Shown here piece by piece: positions 56,101 to 64,000 of a DNA stretch of 64,000 nucleotides (the first letter of the stretch is position 1; each line of letters begins with the position of its first letter). The DNA is from Antilocapra americana. Taxonomy: Eukaryota; Chordata; Mammalia; Artiodactyla; Antilocapridae. The position numbers and the translations under genes were made by a program. Location of the stretch: NCBI GenBank assembly GCA_007570785.1, contig ML662442.1:58014518-58078517 (forward strand), read 5' to 3'. Under the pieces are notes generated by a model, which saw only the letters and a program-made list of their open reading frames with translations, was not told the origin of the DNA and searched no databases.

Positions 56101-59072
56101 AACAGAAGAGTCCAAAATGCAGTTCTTGGGTGCAGTTTCAAAAATTAACCTTTTTCATTTCCAAGGCAAACCATTCAATATCGCAATAATCCAAGTCTAT
56201 GAACCAACCAGTAATGCTGAAGAAGCTGAAGTTGAACAGTTCTATGAAGGTCCTACAAGACCTTCTAGAACTAACACCCAAAAAAGACACCCTTTTCATT
56301 ATATAGGGGACTGGAATGCAAAAGTAGGAAGTCAAGATATAGCTGGAGTAACTGGCAAATTTAGTCTTGGAGTACAGAATGAAGCAGGGCAAACACTAAC
56401 AGAGTTTTCCAAAGAAAATGCACTGGTCATAGCAAATACCCTCTTTCAAAAGCCAAGAGAAGACTCTACACATGAACATCACCAGATGGTCAATACCGAA
56501 ATCAGATTGATTATATTCTTTGCATCCAGAGATGAAGAAGCTCTGTACAGTCAGCAAAAACAAGACCAGGAGCTGACTGTGGCTCAAATCATGAACTCCT
56601 TATTGCAAAATAAAGACTTAAATTGAAGAAAGTAGGGGAAACCACTAGACCATTCAGGTATAACCTAAATCAAAACCCTTACGATTATACAGTAAAAGTG
56701 ACAAATAAATTCCAGGGATTAGATCTAATAGAGTGCCTGAAGAACTACGGATGGAGGTTCGTGACATTATACAGGAGGTGGTGATCAAGACCACCCCAAA
56801 GAAAAAGAAATGCAAAAAGGCAAAATGGTTTTCTGAGGAGGCCTTACAAATAGTTGAGAAAAGAAAGAAGTGAAAGGCAAAGGAGAAAAAGAAAGAAATA
56901 CCCATTTGAATGCAGAGTTCCAAAGAATAGCAAGGAGAAATAAGAAAGCCTTCCTCAGTGATCAATGCAAGGAAATAGAGGAAAACAACAAAATGGGAAA
57001 GACTAGAGATCTCTTCAAGAAAATTAGAGATACCAAGGCAATATTTTATGCAAGGATGGGCACAATAAAGGACAGAAATGGTATGGACTTAACAGAAGCA
57101 GAAGATATCAAGAAGAGGTGGCGAGAATACACAGAAGAACCATACAAAAAAGATCTTCATAGCCCAGATAACCACGATGGTGTGATCACTCACCTAGAGC
57201 CAGACATGCTGGAATGTGAAGTCAAGTGGGCCTTAGGAGGCATAACTATGAACAAAGTTAGTGGAGGTGATGGAATTCCAGTTGAGCTGTTTCAAATCCT
57301 GAAAGATGATGCTGTGAAAGTGCTGCACTCAATATGCCAGTAAATTTGGAAAACTCAGCAGCGGCCACAGGACTGGAAAAGGTCAGTTTTTCAAGCCCAA
57401 AGAAAGGCAATGTCAAAGAATGTTCAAACTACTGCATAACTGCACTCATCTCACATGCTAGTAAAGTAATGCTCAAAATTCTCCAAGCCAGGCTTCAACA
57501 GTACATGAGTGGTGAACTTCCAAATGTTCAAGCTGGTTTTAGAAAAGGCAGAAGAGCCAGAGATCAAATTGCCAACATCCGCTGGATCATCGAAAAAGCA
57601 AGAAAGTTCCAGAAAAAAACATCTACTTCTGTTTTATTGACTATGCCAAAGCCTTTCACTGTGTGGATCACAACAAATTGTGAAAAATTCTATTTTAAGA
57701 GATGGGAATACCAGACACCCTGACTTGCCTCCTGAGAAATCTGTATGCAAGTCAAGAAGCAACATTTAGAACTGGACATGGAACAATGACTGGTTCCAAA
57801 CTGGGAAAGGAGTACATCAAAGCAGTATATTGTCATCCTGCTTATTTAACTTATATGCAGAGAACATCATGCAAAATGCCAGGCTGGATGAAGCACAAGC
57901 TGGAATCAATACTGCCAGGAGAAATATCAATCTCAGATACACAGATGAAACCACACTTACGGCAGAAAGTGAAGAACCTCTTGATGAAAGTGAAAGAGGA
58001 GAGTGAAAAACTTGGCTTAAAAATCAGCACTCAAAATCGAAGATGATGGCATCCGGTCCCATCACTTCATGGAAAATAGATAAGGAAAACAGTGAAACAG
58101 TGACAGACTTTAGTTTGGGGGGCTCCAAAATCACTGCAGTTGGTGACTTCAGCTATGAAATTAAAAGCCAAGAAAAGCCATGACCAACCTAGACAGAATA
58201 TTATAAAGCAGACACATTACTTTGCCAGCAAAGATCTGTCTAGTCAAAGCTATGGTTTTTCCAGTAGTCATGTGTGGATGTGAACATTGGACCATAAAGA
58301 AAGCTGAGCACTGAAGAATTGATGCTTTTGAACTGTGGTGCTGGAGAAGACTCTTGAAAATCCCTTGGACTGTAAGGTTATCAAACCAGTCAATCCTAAA
58401 GGAAATCAGCCCTGAATATTTATTGGAAGGACTGATGCTGAAGCTGAGACTCCAACATTTTGGCCACCTGATGTGAAGAACTGACTCACTGTGAAAGAGT
58501 CAGTTGAATCAGGGAAAGATTGCTGATGTGGGAAAGATTGAATCAGGAGAAACGGGGACAACAGAGGATGAGATGGTTGAATGGCCTCACCAACTCATTG
58601 GACAGGAGTTTTAGCAAGCTCCAGGAGTTAGTGATGGACAGGGAAGCCTGGCATGCTTCAGTCCATGGATTCGAAAAGAGTTGGACATGACTGAGCAACT
58701 GAACTGACAGACAATATGGTATCATGTACTTTGGCAACTGCCTACTAAGAGAATCCTTTCATTCAACTTACAACAATCAAGTTCTATGATTATTAACTAC
58801 AAAATAAGCAAAAAGAACAGGATCAACTTGTATAAAACTAATATTATATTTTCTATATCAAATACAATTAAAATTGCTTTTGATCCAATTTTATGGGGCT
58901 TCAAAGTTCATTCACCCTTAAACAAGTTTCAAAGCTGATGACAAATGCTTACAAAGACTTGTGATGTTGGGACAGCTGTCTTTGACTTTACAGTCAATTT
59001 TAATTGTTCCAGCAGGGCTTCTAACTGCTTTATCATCATTTCCACTTCTTGAGCACAGGTAATTATATCTGA
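43877..59072 (-). CDS. CFAP206: CFAP206, cilia- and flagella-associated protein 206, 3' part (last 6 coding exons)
   Basis: CFAP206/FAP206 is an axonemal protein that docks radial spoke 2 in motile cilia and flagella; loss impairs sperm and ciliary motility (known from Tetrahymena and mouse). Visible coding exons on the minus strand, in order: 59072-58953, 54556-54358, 52396-52256, 49821-49628, 47722-47579 and 44107-43877. All have GT-AG borders and join in frame to 342 residues plus TAG. The human protein is about 622 residues (recalled), so this is roughly the C-terminal 55%. It starts [13 protein letters not shown] and ends [11 protein letters not shown] hydrophilic, probably helical region ([19 protein letters not shown]) comes early. 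Upstream exons should lie right of 64000; I found none between 59073 and the edge. The gene points the same way as SLC35A1, its stop about 5.4 kb from the SLC35A1 ATG. Confidence 0.95.
45960..46640 (+). mobile_element. Solitary endogenous retroviral-type LTR, interrupted
   Basis: Contains AACCAATCAGAG (CCAAT box) near 46023 and another CCAATCAGAG near 46470, TATAAAAC near 46507, and AATAAA near 46595 followed by TCTGTTCTC: an LTR promoter and polyadenylation layout. No internal viral genes adjoin it. A BovB piece (46123-46450) splits it. Outer limits approximate. Confidence 0.6.
46123..46450 (+). mobile_element. BovB 3' fragment nested in the LTR, 11-bp target duplication
   Basis: Runs from CCTTAGACTGCAAGAAGATC through the BovB ORF2 end to GACTGAGCGACTGAACTGAA. 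Flanked by AGTTTCCTGTC at 46112-46122 and 46451-46461, so it is a separate later insertion. Confidence 0.92.
46837..47053 (-). mobile_element. Bov-tA SINE
   Basis: Reverse body GTTGTGTCCGACTCTTTGCA ... and head ending CACCACCTAGGAAGCCC. Confidence 0.92.
47579..47722 (-). CDS. CFAP206: CFAP206 coding exon
   Basis: 144 bases = 48 codons, phase 0: [48 protein letters not shown]. Acceptor ctttag, donor gtttgt (a weaker but usable GT donor). Confidence 0.94.
47723..49627 (-). other. CFAP206 intron
   Basis: 1.9 kb; only a weak L2/MIR-like end (about 49105-49200) recognised. Confidence 0.65.
49105..49200. repeat. L2/MIR-like 3' end
   Basis: TGCCTGGCACATGGCAAGCA GTTCAGGAAATGTCTGTTGA ATGAATTA resembles the shared ancient L2/MIR 3' end. 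Confidence 0.55.
49628..49821 (-). CDS. CFAP206: CFAP206 coding exon
   Basis: 194 bases in phase: [65 protein letters not shown]. Acceptor ttttcag, donor gtaagc. Confidence 0.96.
50028..50140 (-). mobile_element. CHR-type SINE
   Basis: GGATCTTTGTTCCCTGACTA GGGATTTAAACTCTGCC ... CAACTACCAGGGAAGT is the reverse CHR head, preceded by GGCCACACCATGCCACA. Confidence 0.78.
50455..50830 (+). repeat. Ancient mammalian interspersed repeat (family not fixed)
   Basis: TATTCAACAAATATTTATTA ... GATCAGTGCTACAGAAAACA ... TGTGCAAAAGCTTTGAGGTG ... AGAAGGCCAGCGGGGCTGGA is a familiar old-repeat word order. I cannot name the family safely. Confidence 0.5.
52256..52396 (-). CDS. CFAP206: CFAP206 coding exon
   Basis: Two carried bases, 46 codons and one base: [46 protein letters not shown]. 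Acceptor attttag, donor gtgtgt. Confidence 0.95.
52397..54357 (-). other. CFAP206 intron
   Basis: 2 kb with a reverse BovB fragment; no other recognised element. Confidence 0.65.
53752..54150 (-). mobile_element. BovB 3' fragment
   Basis: Reverse-oriented BovB end: GTTCAGTCGCTAAGTTGTCT ... ATCAGTCTTTTCCAGTGGGT ... CTTTATGGTCCA. Confidence 0.9.
54358..54556 (-). CDS. CFAP206: CFAP206 coding exon
   Basis: 66 codons plus one base: [66 protein letters not shown]. Acceptor tctgcag, donor gtaata. Confidence 0.95.
55200..55345 (-). mobile_element. Bov SINE fragment
   Basis: Reverse body TGACTCTTTGTGACCCCATG ... GGATCTTCCCAACCCAGTGA, tRNA-like head lost. Confidence 0.88.
55490..58712 (+). mobile_element. 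Long BovB (RTE) LINE copy, endonuclease and RT, degenerate
   Basis: About 3.2 kb. 56117-56626 is endonuclease-like sequence ([20 protein letters not shown], then [11 protein letters not shown]). 56870-57343 and 57334-58046 hold the linker and RT in different frames. The catalytic YADD is replaced by YTDE (57938-57949). Several stops and frameshifts; ends GAGTTGGACATGACTGAGCA. Dead copy. Confidence 0.94.
58953..59072 (-). CDS. CFAP206: CFAP206 coding exon (leftmost residues visible)
   Basis: 120 bases = 40 codons in phase 0: [40 protein letters not shown]. Acceptor cttcacag, donor gtaagc. Confidence 0.93.
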
Positions 59073-59409
59073 CTGTGAAGACAACATAATTTGCATTAAT
59101 ATTTTGCTACACAATTATATATGTCTTAAGCCCTACTTGCTCCCCACATCTCCTGAGGGTGAGATCAGTGAGGGCAAGGATTCTGCTCTCTGTGGTATCC
59201 TGAATACCAAGAACAGTGCTAACATATGAATGGGGCCCCAGAAACGTTTGATGGATAGATGAACCCTTTAAAGTACAATGACTATAATTTTTCTCAAATG
59301 TATACAGGTACTCTTTGATATTCAGCATAACTGCATTTCTAAGCAGTGGATTCTATGACACATAAGCCCCACAATAAATATTTAGAAGTACAAAAAGAGG
59401 TAAGCCCAA

Positions 59410-59520
59410 ATAAGAAAAGCAAGGCCCAGAAAGGTAAGTAAATTGCCCAAGGATACACAGTGAATGATGGATAGAATCATGGTTCTACACCAGATCACCT
59501 GAGCCCCTGGCTCCTATTCC
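59410..59520 (-). repeat. MIR fragment
   Basis: GGCCCAGAAAGGTAAGTAAA TTGCCCAAGGATACACAGTG resembles reverse MIR. Confidence 0.6.
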
Positions 59521-59659
59521 AAGCTGTGACCAGAAATGGCAGTGTATAGGTTTATTAGTACAAACAGTGTTCAAGAGTAACAATTACTGGAAGAGAAAAA
59601 AAGCTGCATTTGAGTTCTCAGATATCTGTAGCCTAACAACATGCTTTACTAGATTATTT

Positions 59660-60004
59660 TTTTTTATTTTTTCTGTATGAAATAGATTTTATTTATTTTT
59701 TTATTGTGTTGGTTGTGCCATACAATGACATGAAACCGCCATGGGTTTACATATGCTCCCCCTCCAAAACCCCCCTCCCTCCTCCCTCCCAATTCCCATC
59801 CCCCCTGGGCTGGCAATTGATTTCACATATGATAATTAACATGTTTCAATGTCATTCTCCCATATCATCCCACCCTTGCCCTCTTCCACAGAGTCCATGA
59901 GTCTGTTCTACACATCTGCGTTCCTTTTGCTGTCTCGCATGCAGGGTTCTCATTACCATCTTTCTAAATTCCATATATATGCGTTAGTATACTGTATTGT
60001 TGTG
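59660..60004 (-). mobile_element. 5'-truncated L1 3' end
   Basis: Left poly(T), then TGTGCCATACAATGACATGA ... CACATCTGCGTTCCTTTTGC TGTCTCGCATGC, the same L1 3' region as at 31707. It stops abruptly at TATTGTTGTG, where a palindrome begins. No clear target duplication found. Confidence 0.88.
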
Positions 60005-60005
60005 A

Positions 60006-60114
60006 AAAAAATACATGAGTTGAAATGCAGAGCTAATATTTGATATTTCTTATAATTATTTTTTAAATAAGAAATATCAAATATTAGCCCTGCATTTCAA
60101 CTCATGTATTTTTT
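60006..60114. repeat. Near-perfect palindrome, 48-bp arms, 13-nt loop
   Basis: Arms 60006-60053 and 60067-60114 are complementary with a single A-C mismatch (60031/60089). Left arm begins AAAAAATACATGAGTTGAAA. The loop is AT-only. It abuts the truncated 5' end of the L1 copy. Confidence 0.96.
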
Positions 60115-60654
60115 CATTTATGTAATACGTATCCTGTTTCAATTTTACCTGTACTATTCTTTAAACATCTCCCCTCCTCTTTTCTCATTCTCTCATTATT
60201 TATTTATAATATTTTCTCAAAATTATAATAATAATTTACATATCATTTATCCTATTTAATAAGTCTCTTGTCTACCCTCTGTTTTTCTCCCTTGACTGCT
60301 AATTTTGTTTTAGAAATCAAAATATGAAAATGCAGTCCTTAACTTATTTAGATTTATATACAAACAACCAGAAACAAATAAATCTGCCTACTCCAGTAGT
60401 CTGGAGTAGCTTTAATTACAGGTTTTAAGAGGTGTGATGTATTAAGTAAAGCTACTCCAGACCTACTCACTCAAGCTATGCCTGTAGGCGTCATCTACAG
60501 ATTAGGCACACAGAACTTCTTGATTTTTCTTGACAGTGTCCTAGAACAATCACACTGTTTACATTTTACCAAAAAGAGCTTGCTCACGACCAGGTAGAAT
60601 TTTAACTGCAAAGCAAGTCCTCATAAATAAAGGGAAAAATATTCTGTGCTGGGG

Positions 60655-61857
60655 GATTAGAAGATTTAATACTGTTAAAATGACCGTATTACCCAAAGCT
60701 ACCTACAGATTCAGTATGATCCCTATAAAGATTCCAATGGCATTTTCAAAGAATATAATGAACAATCCTCACATGTGTATGGAATCATAAAAGACTTCAA
60801 ACAGCCAAAGCATCTTGAAAAAGAAGAATAAAGCAGAAGACATCATGCTTACTGGTTTCAAACTACTACAAAGTCACAGTAATCAAAACAACATGGTATT
60901 GGCATCTAAACAGACACACAGACCCAGACAACAGAATGGAGAGTTCAGAAATAAGCCATACATATACAGTCAATTAATTCACCACCACACACCAAGAATT
61001 ACCATGGAGAGAGGACAGTCTCTTCAATAAGTGGTGCTGGGAAAACTGTACAGCCTCCTGCAAAGAATGAAACTGCACCACTATTTTACACCACACACAA
61101 AAAGCAACTCAAAGTGAATTAAGGACTTGAACGTTAGACCTGAAAACATAAAACTCCTAGAAAAATACATAAGCAGTAAAGTCTTGACCTCACTCTTGGT
61201 GACTTTTTTTTTTCCAACACCAGAAACAAAGGCAACAAAAACAAAAATCAACAGGTAGAACTGTATCAAACTAAAAAGCTGCACAGCAAAGGAAACTATC
61301 AATAAAATGAAAAGGCAACCAACAGAATGGGAGAAAACATTCACAAATCATGTATCTGATCAAAAATATATAAAGAACCCATACAGCTCTAGCAAAGGCA
61401 AACAATAAAATTTTTAAATGGCCAAAGATTCTGAATAGACATTTTTCCAAAGAAGACATATAGATGGACAACAAATACATGAAAAATTGCTCAACATCAC
61501 TAATCACCAGGGAAATGCAAATCAAAACCAGAATGATATATCACTTCATATCTGACAAAATGGCTACTATCAAAATGACAAGAAAGAACAAGCATTGGCA
61601 AAAATATGGGGGGGAAAGGGAACATTTGTGCACTGCTGGTGGGAATGTAACTCAGTGCAGCCAGTTTGGAAAATTTGTAGAGAGGTTCTTCAAAAAATTA
61701 AAATAGACCTACCATATGACCCAACAATTCCATTTTTGGGTATTTATCTGAAAGAAATGAAAACACTAACTCAAAAAGATATATGTGCCCCCATATTCAC
61801 TGCAGCATCATTTACAAGGAAATCCTGCCATTTGCAGCAACATGATCTCACTTATAT
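60655..61857 (+). mobile_element. L1 ORF2 C-terminal fragment (older subfamily)
   Basis: GATTTAATACTGTTAAAATG ACC ... GTGGTGCTGGGAAAACTG ... CACTGCTGGTGGGAATGTAA; 61680-61800 encodes KIDLPYDPTIPFLGIYLKEM, an L1 ORF2 tail. Multiple stops. Confidence 0.88.
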
Positions 61858-62050
61858 GGAGAATTTTTTAAAAATTGAAGGACAGTTGATTCACAGTTTT
61901 GTGTTAATTTTTGATATACAGAAAGTGATCCAGTTACACATATACAACTTTTTCAGGTTCTTTTTCCATGATAGATTATTACCATGTATTGGATACTGTT
62001 CCCTGTGCTCTATAATAGGACCTTGTTGTTATATGTGGAATCTTTTATTA
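61858..62050 (-). mobile_element. Opposite-strand L1 3' piece nested in older L1
   Basis: CAGTTGATTCACAGTTTTGT GTTAATTTTTGATATACAGA AAGTGATCCAGTTACAC reads like the reverse-oriented L1 3' region also seen at 6945. It is bracketed by plus-oriented L1 on both sides. Confidence 0.7.
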
Positions 62051-62057
62051 AAAAACT

Positions 62058-62425
62058 GAGCTCATAGATGCAGAGAACAGATTGGTAATTACCATTGGTT
62101 GGGGGATGAGGTGGGCAAAATGGGTGAAGCAGATCAAAAGGCACACATTTCCACTTATAAGATATATGTCATGTGGATGTAATGCACAGTATGATGGCTA
62201 TGACTGTAGTTCATAATACTATATTGTACAACTGAAAGTTGTTAAGAGAGGAGATCTTAAAAGTTCTCATCACAAGAAAAAAAAACTGTAACTATATGAA
62301 GAGTTTAACTAGATTTACTGTGGTCACCATTTTGCAATATACACATGTAGGGAATCATTATGTTATACATTTGAAACAAATATAATTTTATATGTCAATT
62401 GTATCTCAATGAAAAAAAGCTATTT
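62058..62425 (+). mobile_element. L1 3' UTR, continuation of the older L1
   Basis: GAGCTCATAGATGCAGAGAA CAGATTGGTAATTACC ... TATTGTACAACTGAAAG ... TATGTCAATTGTATCTCAAT is the older L1 3' UTR. Confidence 0.82.
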
Positions 62426-62546
62426 TCACTATCCTTTCACTATCCTTGATATTGCAGTAAGAAGTATTAATTTTATTGAATTTTGATTTTTATGTGCACA
62501 GTTTTTTAACAATCAGATCAAATAGAAAGTATACATAAAACACTTC

Positions 62547-62874
62547 TGTGAAAGAGGAAGTGAAAGTCACTCAACCATGTCCAACTCTTTGGGACCCCAT
62601 GGACTATGCAGTCCATGGGATTCTCCAGGTCAGAATACTGGAGGGGGTAGCCTTTCCCCTCTTCAGGGGATCTTCCCAACCCAGGGATCGAATCCAGGTC
62701 TCCCTCATTTCAGGCAGATTCTTTACCAGCTGAGCCACAAGGGAAGCCCAAGAATATTGGAGTGGGGAGCCTATCCCTTCTCCAGTGGGTAGCCTATCCC
62801 TTCCAGACCCAAGAATCGATCTGGGGTCTCCTGCATTGCAGGCAGATTCTTTGCCAACTGGGCTATCCTGCATA
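62547..62874 (-). mobile_element. BOV-A2 SINE (dimeric)
   Basis: Reverse-oriented unit GTCCAACTCTTTGGGACCCC ... CTGAGCCACAAGGGAAGCCC, immediately followed by a second partial unit CAAGAATATTGGAGTGGGGA ... ACTGGGCTATCCTGC. This is the two-monomer structure of BOV-A2. Confidence 0.88.
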
Positions 62875-64000
62875 TTAAAATACATAGTTCTCTTACATGA
62901 CTGGGTTGCAAGCCGAACTAGCCTTTTTCTCCCCTCTCTAGTAGAAAAGCATTTTTATATGAAAAAACAACTGGCAGACAAACTATGATTTTTGAGCCTT
63001 ATCTATTGGCAGATAGTTTCCTGAGAGTCAATGAAATGAGTCCGTCATTTTTGGGCAAAGGATAATTTTTGTTACCCATGATAAAATTCACATTTTGAAA
63101 AACTTGTATCTGCCAAGTTGACTGCATCCTAACAGAAAGCTATTTTAATGAGATTGTTGGAGGCCAAAAGGCAAGAATAAAGTCACAAACTTTCTTTTCA
63201 CAGTGAAGTCCAAAAAATGCTTGGGGAAAGCATGTGTACCTAGCATTATTCTTCCTCTCCCCAACTTTTTAAATTATAAGTTTCTTATACTTTCTTCTAT
63301 GAACATTTTTCAACAAATCTAAAACAAGCCCAAATTTCACCAAACTGACATTTTACTTGCATTTTCAGAAAAATTTCAAGAAGCCCTGTGCAATCTATTC
63401 TGTGAATGGTCCTGCAAACACAGCTTGGGCAGAGGAAGCATACAAAAGTCTTCACTTATATATTTTAAGAAATGTTGTATGCCATGCAACTTTGACTGGT
63501 ACAATAACAATAAGTGGCTTTCTCTCTTTGGTAACTGCCATGCTCATCAAAAGCCCACAGAGGGTGGAATTCTGTTCTCTCAGCTAAGACAGTCAGCAAG
63601 ACTGCAATCAACCCTTCCTTCTCTTCCAGAATATTTGAATTTGTTCACTATAGCAGATAAAGTCCTGATCAAAAGACAATAACTCACTATCTTACCCAGG
63701 ATATAATCGATTTTCCAAATATCTACATAAACTGAATGTAGCATTGGCAAAAAAAAAAAAAAAACCTTTTTCAATCAAAATCAACATTTCAAAAAATCTT
63801 ATTAATATTTGTTCAAATAATGTGACTTCAAAAAAGAGTATGCATAGCTTTCATGGATAGGAAAAGGTTTCAGCTAAATATAAACTGAGGTATTTTATAA
63901 CCTAGCAATAATACTCATTAAATTGTATCCATTCTGTAACAATCAACCTTAAATTGTAACTAAGGCAGATTGATGGGGGAACGCTGGAGTATTAAAAACT

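Larger units (their letters stand above)
54557..58952 (-). other. CFAP206 intron
   Basis: 4.4 kb, three-quarters occupied by a long BovB copy and a reverse SINE; the remainder is AT-rich and unrecognised. Confidence 0.7.
59073..64000 (-). other. CFAP206 intron (partial)
   Basis: Filled largely by L1 pieces, a hairpin and a BOV-A2 SINE. No further CFAP206 exon recognised; a 76-codon plus-strand frame at 63357-63587 has no family signature. Confidence 0.65.

Noticed and set aside
63357..63587. 76-codon plus-strand frame with a hydrophobic stretch near the right edge
   Set aside because: No recognised family, no splice-supported neighbours, antisense within a CFAP206 intron. I considered a CFAP206 exon, but the strand and sequence do not fit.

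Overview
This is a nuclear window from a ruminant, very probably a bovid. Its young repeats are ruminant-specific: two long BovB (RTE) LINE copies, several BovB 3' fragments, Bov-tA/BOV-A2 SINEs and CHR-type tRNA-derived SINEs. The spliced exons translate to ordinary mammalian proteins. I used recalled human sequences as the guide; no alignment was run. From memory, the gene order RARS2 - SLC35A1 - CFAP206 is that of human chromosome 6q15, which would be cattle chromosome 9 (inference).

Layout. Bases 1-6646 (+ strand) hold the last eight coding exons of RARS2, the mitochondrial arginyl-tRNA synthetase. Bases 6647 to about 9060 are a short tail-to-tail intergenic region with an internally deleted L1. 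Bases about 9060-38482 (- strand) hold the whole coding sequence of SLC35A1, the Golgi CMP-sialic acid transporter: eight exons, 1014 nt, 337 codons plus stop, with every junction in phase. Its coding exon 1 lies in a CpG island (about 37980-38840). Upstream of the island is an inverted pair of ACTAYRNNNCCCR promoter motifs. Bases 38840-43876 are intergenic and carry a 2.1 kb BovB copy. Bases 43877-59072 (- strand) hold the last six coding exons (342 codons plus stop) of CFAP206, a ciliary radial-spoke protein. Its upstream exons lie beyond the right edge.

The rest is intron and repeat: L1 fragments (one with a clear 14-bp target duplication and a 400-N assembly gap), old MIR, L2-like and hAT fossils, an LTR split by a BovB fragment with an 11-bp target duplication, a 5S rRNA pseudogene, and microsatellites. 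The three genes are unrelated housekeeping, glycosylation and cilium genes; they do not form an operon or pathway. I found no convincing undescribed biological system. The most unusual local structure is a 48-bp-arm, near-perfect palindrome at 60006-60114, sitting at the truncated 5' end of an L1 copy.
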